Shown: positions 11,757-23,700 of the stretch, one piece after another
How positions within the stretch are numbered: the first letter of the stretch is position 1
How the letters are laid out: each line of letters opens with the position of its first letter
Made by a program: the position numbers and the translations under genes
NCBI GenBank assembly: GCA_036023115.1
Contig: JAYKKT010000064.1
Coordinates: forward strand, 3,973,001-4,037,000
DNA: 64,000 nucleotides
Direction of reading: 5' to 3'
Origin: Brasenia schreberi
Lineage: Eukaryota; Streptophyta; Magnoliopsida; Nymphaeales; Cabombaceae
The notes under the pieces: generated by a model
What the model was told of the DNA's origin: nothing
Database searches by the model: none
What the model saw: only the letters and a program-made list of their open reading frames with translations

Positions 11757-14232
11757 ATCTCCTGTCGTTGAACAACAACAACAACGACAACTAAGCCTTT
11801 TCCCATACTAGACGGGGTCGGCTACATGGATTCTTTGTTTCCACAGATCTCTATCGTGTGCCATGTTAGCAGTTAACTCACAATAAGCTAGATCATTCTT
11901 TATTGTTTCTTTCCAACACTTTTGTGGTCGTCCTCTACCTCTTTTAATACTTTTCAAATTTAGTTTTTCTAACCTTCTTACAGGTTCTTCTTTTGATCTT
12001 CTTTCTATATGTCCAAACCATCTTAAACGATGTTCTCTCATTTTATCCTCTATTGGTGCCACTCCTAATTTGTTTCTAATAACCTCATTATGTATACGGT
12101 CTTTTCTTGTATGACCACTCATCCATCTCAACATCTTCATTTCTGTCACAGACATCTTTTGTACATGTTGATGATTAACTGCCCAACACTCAAAACCATA
12201 AAACATGGCAGGCCTAACTGCTGCTCTATAATATTTACCTTTTAATTTTAATGGTATCTTCTTATCACAAAGAATACCTGATGCTCCTCTCCATTTTAAC
12301 CAACCAGCATTAATTCTATGTGTAACATCTCCATCAATTCTTCCATCACTTTGAAAAATTGACCCTAGGTATTTAAAAGTTTCCTTTTGGAGAATGCAAT
12401 GTGTGTTTTAATTTCTATGTCCTCTGAAGTAGCCAAATGATCAAACTTACATTCCATATATTCTGTCTTTGTTCTACTAAGTTGGAGGCCTTTGTTTTCT
12501 AATGTTTCTCTCCATAGTTCCAATTTTCTATTAACTTTTTCTTTAGACTCCTCCACTAATACAATGTCATCTGCAAATAACATACACCAAGGTACTTCAT
12601 CTTGAATATGTTTTGTTAACTCATCCATCACCGTTATAAATAAGTATGGACTTAAAGTTGATCCTTGATGTAACCCAATATTAACTTCAAAGAAGTCTGT
12701 CGTTCCTTCATGAGTCCTCACACATGTTTTTGCACCATCATACATGTCTCTTATAAGGTTAATATATGTCAATGGGATACCTCTTTTTTCTAAAGTTCTC
12801 CAAAGAACCTCCCTCGGTACCCTATCATAAGCTTTTTCTAGATCAATAAATATCATGTGAAGGTCTTTCTTTTTTGCTCTAAAATGTTCCATAAGACGTC
12901 TCAAAAGGTGAATCGCTTCAATAGTAGATCTACCTGGCATAAATCCAAATTGGTTCTCTGTTGTACTTGATACTTGTCTTAACCTACGTTCGATAATTCT
13001 TTCCCATAATTTCATAGTGTGACTCATTAACTTGATACCTCGATAATTCGCACAATTTTGAATGTCTCCCTTGTTCTTATATATGGGTATAAGTGTACTT
13101 GCTCTCCATTTCTCGGGCATCTTTTGGTTTTTCCATATTTCATTAAATAGTCTTGTGAGCCAAGTGATTCCTATTTCTCCTAGTATTTTCCAAACTTCTA
13201 TAGGAATATTATCTGGTCCTACCGATTTACCACTCTTCATATGTTTAAGAGCCTCTTTGACTTCATTCTTTTGAATACGTCGGTAGAAATTGTGGTTTAT
13301 ATACTTTTCTGACTTGGCTAAATCTCCTAAACTAATACTAACATCTTTACTTTCATTAAAAAGATTATAAAAATAGTTTTTCCATCTATTTCTTATATCA
13401 TCATTTGCCACTAGAATTTTTTCATCCTCGTCTTTTATGCATCTAACATAATTAAGATCTTTAGTTTTCTTATCTCTAGCCCTAGCTATCCTAAAAATAT
13501 CTCTTTCACCCTCTTTTGAGTTGAGTTTTTTATATAAGTCATCCCAAATCTTAGCTTTTGCTTCACTAACGGCCTTTTTTGCTTCCTTCTTTGCTTTCTT
13601 ATAAGCTTCTAAAGTTTCACTAGTTTTCTTAGCATAATGTAATTTGTAACATGCCCTCTTTGCCTTGATTTTATTTTGTACTACTTCACTCCACCACCAA
13701 GCTTCTTTTTGTGCCGGTACACCTCCCTTAGATACCCCTAACACATCTTCGCCACTTTCCTAATATGTATAGCCATATTGTTCCACATATCAGAGGGTGT
13801 ACCAACATAATTCCAAACATCTCCTTGAAGGACTTTCTGTTTAAATATATCTTCTTTCTCGCTTTTGAGGTTCCACCATTTAGTCCGAATAGCTCGATGC
13901 ACTCTTTTCTTCTTTGTCCATTTTTTTATTTGTAAATCCATAACTAAAAGTCGATGTTGGGTGGTTAAGTTTTCTCCTGGAATTACCTTACAATCTTTAC
14001 AACACGCTCTATCTTTTTTTCTACAAATAAAGTAATCAATTTGTGTTTGTGATAAGCCACTCTTATAAGTAATTAAATGTTCATCTCGTTTTTTGAAGAT
14101 TGTATTAACTATAAAGAGATCAAATGACTAGCAAAATTTAAAATCTCCCTACCTTCCTCGTTTATATCCCCATAAAAAGAACATTATCAAATAACCCTAC
14201 CTTACAATCTTTACAATCTCTTGTCGTTGAAC
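11757..14232 (-). mobile_element. RTE-clade LINE, 5'-truncated, about 2.44 kb
   Basis: Read on the - strand it runs from 14215 to a (TTG)n tail at about 11774. It is flanked by 17-bp copies ATCTCYTGTCGTTGAAC (11757-11773 and 14216-14232, one mismatch), a target-site duplication. It carries the end of the endonuclease/linker region, a nearly complete reverse transcriptase and the C-terminal region. This is the best-preserved RTE copy here. RTE elements insert by target-primed reverse transcription and end in short microsatellites, as here. It lies between the tubby-like gene's 3' end and the 10.9-kb region. Confidence 0.9.
11808..13941 (-). pseudogene. RTE endonuclease/reverse transcriptase ORF, broken
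   Basis: Three consecutive - strand frames (13941-13738, 13744-12365 with 459 codons, 12206-11808) cover one polyprotein. The central frame has RT hallmarks: an upstream Lys-rich linker, [32 protein letters not shown] (catalytic Asp), [13 protein letters not shown] and [10 protein letters not shown] (catalytic FADD). The C-terminal frame has the Arg/His-rich [12 protein letters not shown] region typical of RTE. Frameshifts near 13.74 kb and 12.2-12.4 kb, and loss of most of the endonuclease, make it inactive as it stands, although the RT core is intact. Confidence 0.88.
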
Positions 14233-14787
14233 ATTATCATAAAAAGAACAAATTTAGGAAACAGAGACAGACACACACACAGAGTAGGGGGAGCATATGA
14301 CGTTCAAATAAGTGCATGCGTAAATTCTAACTGAAGTTTAAAGACGCACATGCTTCGTCTTGTTTAAATGGTTCAGATAAGGTTTTTTTGCTCATAGTCA
14401 ACTTGGAGCAGGGATTGTCTCGAAGTCATGTTGCACTGAAGAACGTTAAGCGCAAGCAACAAACTGACACCAATAGACTATATTATTACTGCCTGATAAA
14501 AGACGAGATTCGAAGTTACACCAATATGCTTGGACGTACTTGTTCTTAAACAGGTTACCAAGCTATAATGGTGAAGAGCAACGCCTAAGTGTCCAATGCT
14601 TTGGTTACGGTCCTTGGAAATACATGGTCTCTACAACTCTTTTGGAATGAACATTTTCTCTGATATTCTTCTTTTTGAGCTATACTTGGCAAGCATCAGC
14701 ATGAAATCAAAGAAAAGCTGTATTTCCTAACACTAAGGCCAACCATATACAGGAAAAGAAACTAGAAATGCAATGAAATCTTTACCT
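14233..14787. other. Downstream flank of the tubby-like gene
   Basis: No gene was seen. It probably contains the 3' UTR of the tubby-like gene (- strand), just below its stop at 14788. A second copy of an ACATTATC/ATAAAAAGAAC motif from the RTE 5' junction occurs just outside the target duplication. Confidence 0.5.
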
Positions 14788-17700
14788 TCACTCACAAGCT
14801 ATCTTAGTATCGAAGCTGCTCAGGCATATTGCAAAAGCCTGAAAAGCAGAAAGAGGATATCTGTAGTCCATTGTGAAGGAGTCCTTTGCCACTTTTCCAA
14901 ACTGCAGTAGGACCTTATTGTGATCATGAACCACTCGTGTATTCTCAGGTGCTGCAACAAGCTGGAAGTTCTTCACAGAAGCAACAGTAACACGTCCACG
15001 AAAATTCAAACACCAGCACTGAAGCTGTTCATGCCATCTTGGTGCTTTATTTTTTAATACCAGCATCCCATCTTTTGCACCATTTTGATTGGACAAGACT
15101 CCTGAGTGTGTACTTTCTGATGAAGTGGATTTAGACCGGGAGAAAGGGCAAGACGAAAATGAGTCAAGGCTATTCAGAAGGAATTCAGTCTGTGTTGGAG
15201 CAACTCCTCCGGGTTCAATTGCAGTTGCTGGAATGGCATCCACAACACAAAGCATTCTCCTTGGACCCCTGCTTTAGATGTTGAATGCGTAAAACATTCA
15301 AGGCCCACTGATGACTCTAAATCAGCATTGACAAATACGGAAAAGAAAAGAAACCCAAAAAATAAATATCTCCACATTTTTCAAAACCTTTATTCATTTG
15401 ATGTTGTTCATATGAGGAGAGGAAAAGGTAGGAATTTAGATAACACGACTATGAAAACTGTATTTACTTAGATGATTGTACACTAAATACAATTAGCATT
15501 GAGACTATAATACCTAAATAGCAACTATACCCTGTAAGCATAAAACTGGTTGTAGATACTTATCATCCTTTAAGCATGACATGATACAGAAAATGCAAAT
15601 TTCTTTCTGCAAGTTATAGATGACTTTTTCTTCTATAACTCCAAGGAATGAAATCAGTGTTATCCGTTTCACATTATATTGTACAATATGGTGTGATACG
15701 TATCTTATCGTGAGACTCCACGATATGATACACAATACTATATCATATAAGATACACTGTGTTGTATTGCATGATATAGAGCATATCGCCCGTATTGTAC
15801 AATAAGAGCGATATGCCCAAGCCAAACATAAACCCAACTAGGGTGAGGTATCTCCAACAATTTTCAAGAGTCTCTAGCACAATAGGTCGGAACATAAGTG
15901 GCTCAATGACCTAGTTTTCATCCGTCACAACATATAGTTCCGACAAAGGTCATTTACTAATTAAATATTTAATTAAATATAAAATATTTAATTGTTAATG
16001 TTATTTACTTATCTTTCTTGCAAGCAATTAAAAAAATTAAATAAGGAGGAGAACCAAATTGATCAAATAAATATGGACAATTTTGATATCTTAGAAGAGT
16101 GGATTATGGAAGATAGTGAAGCAAATACACTCTTAACTGAAAAAAAAAAAATCAATAGATTAATTTGTAAGGACACAATAATTTGAAGGTGAAGGTGGTG
16201 ATGATCTTGAACAGGAGGAGAAAATAAAGATTATTTAGTTTATCCTTATTACAATATGTAAATATATTTTTTTCCAGTGTTATCCATATCGTATCGTGGG
16301 CCACCACGATACGATACACCCATATGTATCGGAAATGAACATTTATCACTCCATATCATGCGATACGGGCCCGTATCACCCGTATCGAATGCCCAAAAAA
16401 AATTTATTTTTTTTAAAAAAAAAAATAATTTTTTTTAAAAGGTTTTGGCCTCTCTTCGCCTCTCTTCCCTTCTCTCCAAGGCATCCTCCAATATGCTTGT
16501 TTGGGATTGCAAAATGTGTATGTAACATGTAAATTCGAGTTAGTTTATAAGAATTTTATTGAATAAGAATAATTTATGAACAAATAAAAATTGTGACAAA
16601 ATCATTTCCCTTTCTGTTGCCAACTTTTAGGTATATTTGTGCTACCAGTTTCTAATTTCATGAAATCACAAACAATGAAGAACAATTTCGTTGTCTCGGT
16701 TCATTGAGTGGGCATTTCACAACTTCACTATTCTAGGGTTCACCTTACATTACTACCATTGAGTCAAACATGATCAGCATGTGTGAGGCTTAACTCAATC
16801 TATGAAGAGAGAAATGGAGCTCAAGCATTAGTTAAAAAGCTAGTCTCCAGTAAGAGAAAAAGAGGATATCATCAAGTAACAATATCACATCAATGAGGTG
16901 TCATAGACTCTATAATCAAAGAAATAGAGCTCATCATTTTGCTCACATATGAAAATTAACAAATATGACAACTACATGTACAAAGATAGCAGTTTGTTAA
17001 TTTTGATATAGTAGATGAGTGGATTATGGAAGATAATGAAGAAAATGCACTTCCTACCGAAGAAGACATTGCATGGATTAATTTGAAAGGATTGCAAGTT
17101 GCAACAACATCATGAAGGAGATGAAGATTTTGAATTTCAAGCAGAAGGTGGTGATGATGAGGATGAGGATCTTCAACAAGGAGAAGATTAAGATTATTTA
17201 GTTGATGATCCTGATTACAATATATAAAATGTAAATGTATTTCATTTTTTGCTTCAAAATATGTAAATTTGGATGCAAATTATGCAATTGGTCAATGTTG
17301 AATGCTCAATCTGTACTAAACTTTGCATTATATGAATTTAAAGCAATTACCAGATTTTTCTTTATTTTTTTGGATTTTTACTAAATTTTATTGATTTTTA
17401 ATTAATTTTTGTATTATTTTAATATTAAAGTATGATACGATACGCCCGTATCATAGAGCCCAGCGATACGCGATACGATACACGTCAGACAACACTTCTT
17501 TTTTCAATTATAAAAGTTGTAATTTTGCTAAGGATGGCTTAAATGTTTTATACCAGTGTTATCCGTATCATGGCTAGTGTATCGTAAAACACAAGTTATC
17601 GCCTCATATCGTACGATACGGGCGATACAGCCAGGGACCCCTGGCCGAACCAAAACCCGCGTTTTTTGCAGGTTTCCTCTTTCTCTTAAGACCTCTCCAA

Positions 17701-20700
17701 GCTCCCTAAGAACCGTTCTTCGCCTCCTTGGTGTTCAAGGCTCCAAAAACGTGCTCTACAGTATCTGTGCAAGCCTCCTATCTCGAATTTAGGTATATTT
17801 TTAGTGTTTTTCTTCATTTTTTCTTTTTTATTTATTTTTTTTATTTGTATTTTTCTTTTTTTGAATGACAAAATATGAAGTTATTAAGTGTGTGGATATG
17901 ATTTTTATTGCATTCATAAAGTGTGAGACACTATTTGAGTGTTATTTGATGATTGGGGATTTACGAAGTGCTTTTATTTTCAGTTTTTTTATTGAATTAA
18001 AGTACTCAATTCATATGGCAAGAAGGGGTATTAGAGACTCCCATTCTCATTCTGATGATCCGGCATGGCAGTGGGATACACTATTTGAGGATTCTAGATT
18101 AAAGATCAAATGTTTATTTTGTGAGAGGGTGGTCAATGGTGGAATTTCAAGGTTTAAACACCACCTAGTACGTACTAGGAAAGAAGTTGCTCCATGTACC
18201 GGAAGAGTTAGAAGTTTGACAGAAGGTATTAAATGGTAATGTCTGTAGATCATTAAGAGTATATAGGAAAGGAGACAACAAAAGGATGATTTGGAGATGT
18301 TTAAAGAAGATGATGATGCTACTGGATTTGGATTCACTGATAGTTTGCCTTCAGATGCTAGAATAGAGATTGGTAGTAGCAGTTCACGAGCACCTAGCAG
18401 GAGAAAGAGGGTTGCTGAAGACTTTGGAAGTGGTACTTGAGGAAGTTTAGGAAGGAGTAGAGGAAGAGTTTCTTCCTTCTACTACTACACCTAGTGTTCA
18501 ACCTGGAATTTGTATTGCTATAGCTTCAGAGCAGGTCATGATCAGGCAGACCTTGCAGTGAGCAGATGGTTTTATGATGCATTTATGATGCATGCATTCT
18601 ATTCAATGCAGCAAACAATTTTTATTTTCAAGCAATAGCAGATGCAATTGCTAACATTGGTCCAGGATACAAGATGTCCTCCTATCAGAAGTTGAGAGGA
18701 AAGATCTTAGATAAGACCGTTATTGAAGTGCAAGAATACTGTTCGACGTTGAGAGAGTCATGGAATGAGACAGGTTGCATTATCATGGCAGATGGATGGA
18801 CAGATAGGCGAGGAAGGACCTTGCTAAACTTTCTTAGGATATGTAAGAGGAGAGACACTATGCGGATATTGTACGACAAGAATTTGATAAGGTTATAAAG
18901 AGGTTGGGCTAGAGAATGTAGTCCAATTGATTACAGATAATGCAGCTAACTACAAAGCAACTGGGAAGGAGTTAGCTGATATTTATGGGACCTTCTACTG
19001 GACACCATGTGCAGCCCACTGTTTAGATCTCATCCTTCAGGACATTGGTGAGATGGATGAAATAAAGGCAGCAACTGAGTGTTGCCAAGATATTACAAAA
19101 TTCATTTTCAATCATGTATTTGTTTTATGTATGATAAGGAGATATACAGAAGGTGCAGAGCTTCTTCGAACAGTTGCAACTCGGTTAGTAACAAACTTCT
19201 TATCTTATCTGTACAGAGTATTGTGACACAGAAGCAAGCATTGAAGAGAATGTTTTCCTCAGATGAGTGGTAATAATTTGCAAAGTTGCCTCAAAATAGA
19301 AGAAATAGAAAGGTGAATGAGATTTCTGAGACAGTCTTCAAGAGTACATTTTGGATTGCATGTGTTAGACTATTGAGAATTACAAGTCCTTTAGTAAAGG
19401 TTTTGAGATTGGCTGACAGCGAGGAGAAACCATCTATGGGCTACCTTTATGAAGCCATGAATAGGGCAAAAGAAGCCATCAGAAATAATTTTAATGGAAA
19501 AAAGAGAGATTATGTGCCCGTATGGAAAATAATTGATAATAGATAGAATAAACCATTGTATCAGCCTATTCATGCAGCAACATATTATCTAAACCCATCA
19601 TTTAGGTACTCAGCAACCTTTAAAAGGGACAGTGAGGTTAATCGATGTATCATTGATTGTATTGATAGATTAGTCCCTGATGAGAGCATACCAGATGCTA
19701 TACATCGAGAGATGGAGATTTATGATAATGCTCTTCACTTGATGGGTTTGCCTGTAGCAATTCGCAACCGCACTACGATGCGTCCAAGTAATTGTTTATC
19801 TTCGTATTTAAGTTTCATCTTATATTACTGTAGATTATATCTCTAATGTTTGTCTTTTTCTACAGATGTTTGGTAGAACAGGTTTGGAACTGATTGTCCG
19901 AACCTTAGAGATTTTGCATTAAAAGTCCTGAGTTAAACATGTAATGCAACGGGTTGTGAAAAGAATTTGAGTGTCTTTGATCACATCCATACAAAGAAGT
20001 GCAACAGGTTGGACATAAGAGACTAAATGATTTAGTTTTTATTTGTTGTAACATGCGTCTTCGTGAAAGGTAATGTTCAATTAAATAAATTGTTTGACTT
20101 CACTTGTTCATATTATTTACTAATTGTTTATCTTTATTTGTTGTAGGCAATTAAAAAAAGTAAATAGACAAGAAAGCCAATTTGATCCAATAAGTTTGGA
20201 TAATTTTGATATATTAGAAGATTGGATTATAGAAGATAGTGAAGAAAATGCTCTCTTAACTGAAGAAGACATTGCATGGATTAATTTAGAAGGAGCGCAA
20301 CAACAGTATCAAGGAGATGAAGAATTTGATTTCCAAGCAGAAGGTGTTGCTACTGATGATGGTGAGGATCTTCAACAAGGAGAAGATGAAGATTATTTAG
20401 TTGATGATCCTGATTATAATTTATAAAATGTAAATGTATTTCATTTTTTTAATTCAAAATATGTAAATTTTGATGCAATTGTTCAATGTTGAATGCTCAA
20501 TCTGTACTAAACTTTGCATTATATGAATTTAAAGCAATTACTAGTTTTTTCCAGTTTTTTTTCGGATTTTTACTAATTTTTCTTGATTTTTTAATTAATT
20601 TTTGCATTATTTTAATATTAAAGTATGATATGGGCGATACAATACAATACGATACGCCCGTATCGTGGAGCCCAGTGATACGCGATACGATACGCGATAC

Positions 20701-23700
20701 GATACGCGTCAGACAACACTGCTTTATACATTGAAAATTGAATGGTGATTGATGAATATGTATGCATTATATGAATTGTTTTCAATTATTGTAATTTTTT
20801 TATAAAATTTTTAGTATTAGAAAACGATATGGGGCCGATACAATATGATACATATCATAGATCAAAACGATACACAATATGATATGTATCGAACAACACT
20901 GAATGAAATGCATGTTAATGACATAACTTGGATAATTGGATCATACCTGGAGCCGAGGACATTCAACTCATATGAAATATGGGCAACAGTGTAATTTCCT
21001 GCAGGAACTCTTGGAAAAACTTGCTTCAGGCCAACCAAGCGGGTTGAGCAGCTTTTTGTCATTACAGCACCAGGGTGAGGTGGCTGGGCATCATATGCAG
21101 TAAATTTTGTGGCCAAGAAGTTTGATCTACCAAAAGAAAATGAAGATATGAGATCAACCTCAAGAAGAATGTGCAGCTGTAACATATACAAATGTGGTAA
21201 AAGGGTATAACAATAAAAACAAAAAAGAAACAGACACCTTCCTTCAAAAGTTTAAGCTAGCTTCATGTTTCATTCCATGCATGTGCATGTGCATGTGCTT
21301 GAACATAACGTAGTTTCATGACACCAGTAGACAGCCTGCTCCAGACAGATCATACATCGCTCTACTAAAAACAAAAGATGATGTTTGTGTGTGCTGCAAC
21401 AAAAGAAGCGGATGCTTATGTGTGGAGCTAATATGCCACCGACAACTGAGGAAATAACTATAATCTGGCAAATACAAGCGCTGAAATAGCAATACTTTTG
21501 ACAGCACTCATCAAACCAACAACAGAATATAGTTGCTCTTATGACATGGAGTATTTCTGGAAGAAAGAGAGCATTTTACCCAGCTAGCTGTCTCGAAAAG
21601 CGATATGCTAAACACAAGCTGGTTGGAGAAAGAGGTACAGGATAAGCATAAGCTCTAGGTTCCTAAACAGTAGATTTCTGCTTTCCTTGATGCTTGTTTT
21701 CTTTTGATATCTCAAGGATCTAAACTAACTCCTAAAAATTGGATGGACAAAAGAGTCAAATTCCAAATAAGAATGTCTCCCTTCTTGTCCACGATATCAA
21801 AAGCATGCCCCAAATAAAGTACCAAGAAGTCAGAATCAAACAGGACATACACAAGCCAGGCCAAAAGAAGTAATACAAGCACAAAAGAAGAATAGCATCG
21901 TTTGCACTTTTCTCCATAGGAGATTGTGGTAGCTAGGACACACCTTAACTTCCCTATGTAGGTGCCACTTCCTTTGGACATGTCACCAGCATCTAAAGAG
22001 ATGATATACTCCACACCAGTTGGTCGACGAACCCTCTGTGCTGCAAGAAGAAACTTCCCATTTTCTGCCAAGTCTGCAGCAAGGAAATTCAATCGTCATA
22101 GAACTACAAATGTTTTGACAAGTGTTCACAGGGTCTTGAAGCTAACAAGTACACCAATTTTACACACTACGTATGTGATTGAACAATAATAGTGTGCCAC
22201 ATATCCCATGGCAACAAATACCGGTGAAGCTTGAAAGAGAAAAAACAAACAAACCAGAAGCATGTTAACTTGTAATAGAGCAGGCTGGGCCCGTTGGGGA
22301 GATTTGCTCCCCAACCGTGCATTCAGCTGAATGGCTATTATTCTTTTCTTCTCTCCTTATTGTAATGTTTTGCTCTAAAAATAGAAAATCAATAACAATA
22401 ATAAGTTGTCTTGCACAATCTTTTGATTTGTGATTTGGCTCTCTTGACTCTCGACTCTTGACTCTTGTTATATTCTTGACTTAACATCCATATTTAGATA
22501 CTTTTATATTTATATCTTACGATTTCACCAACATATTGACGTTTTGTGACTTAGATGATTCAACATTCAAGTATCAACAAATATTTACATGGTATCAGAG
22601 CCTCGTTTTGAAGAATTTGAGCGCATCGAGAAGCATGTCAAGATTGCAAAGTTCGTGAAATCGCTCCAAAATTGAGGTAACACTAAGACCTTTGATTTTT
22701 GTCTAAAATAAAAGTCAAAAATGAATCTTTTAAATGTATTTTTGATCCAAAATGCTACTAAAGTTGGGCAAGAACCATGAAAATATATTTTTTGACAAAA
22801 GACTTTTGGGATTACATTTATGGAACGATTCAAGAACCAACTTTGGACATTGAAGATTTGGACGATGACGAAGCTTTCAAAGCAAAAGAAAAATACAAAC
22901 AAGATCTAAAACTTGGGAAAAGATGAATGTTAAAATTACTTTGATTATTTGCCAAAATGTAGACGAAAAACTTAGAAATAGAAATAGTGTTTTCGAAAGT
23001 GCTTTTGAGACTTTAGAGTACAACAACAACAATAACTAAGCCTTTTCCCATACTAGACGGGGTCGGCTACATGGATTCTTTGTTTCCACAGATCCCTATC
23101 TTGTGCCATGTTAGCAGTTAACTCCCAATAAGCTAGATCGTTCTTTATTGTTTCTTTCCAACACTTTTGTGGTTGTCCCCTACCTCTTTTAATACTTTCC
23201 AAATTTAGTTTTTCTAACCTTCTTACAGGTTCTTCTTTTGATCTTCTTTCTATATGTCCAAACCATCTTAAACGATGTTCTCTCATTTTATCCTCTATTG
23301 GTGCCACTCCTACTTTGTTTCTAATAACCTCATTATGTATACGGTCTTTTCTTATATGACCACTCATCCATCTCAACATCTTCATTTCTGTCACAGACAT
23401 CTTTTGTACATGTTAATGATTAAATGACCAACACTCAGAACCATAAAACATGGCAGGCCTAAGTGCTGCTCTATAATATTTACCTTTTAATTTTAATGGT
23501 ATCTTCTTATCACAAAGAATACCTGATGCTCCTCTCCATTTTAACCAACCAGCATTAATTCTATGTGTAGCATCTCCATCAATTCTTCCATCACTCTGAA
23601 AAATTGACCCTAGGTATTTAAAACTTTCCTTCTGAGGAATGCAATATGTGCCTATTTTAATTTCTATGTCCTCTGAAGTAACCAAATGATCAAACTTACA

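Larger units (their letters stand above)
15647..20909. mobile_element. Outer hAT element, interrupted by two relatives
   Basis: It starts CAGTGTTATCCG at 15655 and ends AACAACACTG at 20901. Perfect 8-bp copies AATGAAAT (15647-15654 and 20902-20909) flank it, the hAT signature. Subterminal regions are packed with GATACG/CGTATC motifs. About 15992-16190 encodes the family's C-terminal peptide ([11 protein letters not shown].., [12 protein letters not shown]), so this copy once had coding sequence and is internally deleted. Once the two inner elements are removed only about 0.8 kb remains. It lies in intron 4 of the tubby-like gene. Confidence 0.9.
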
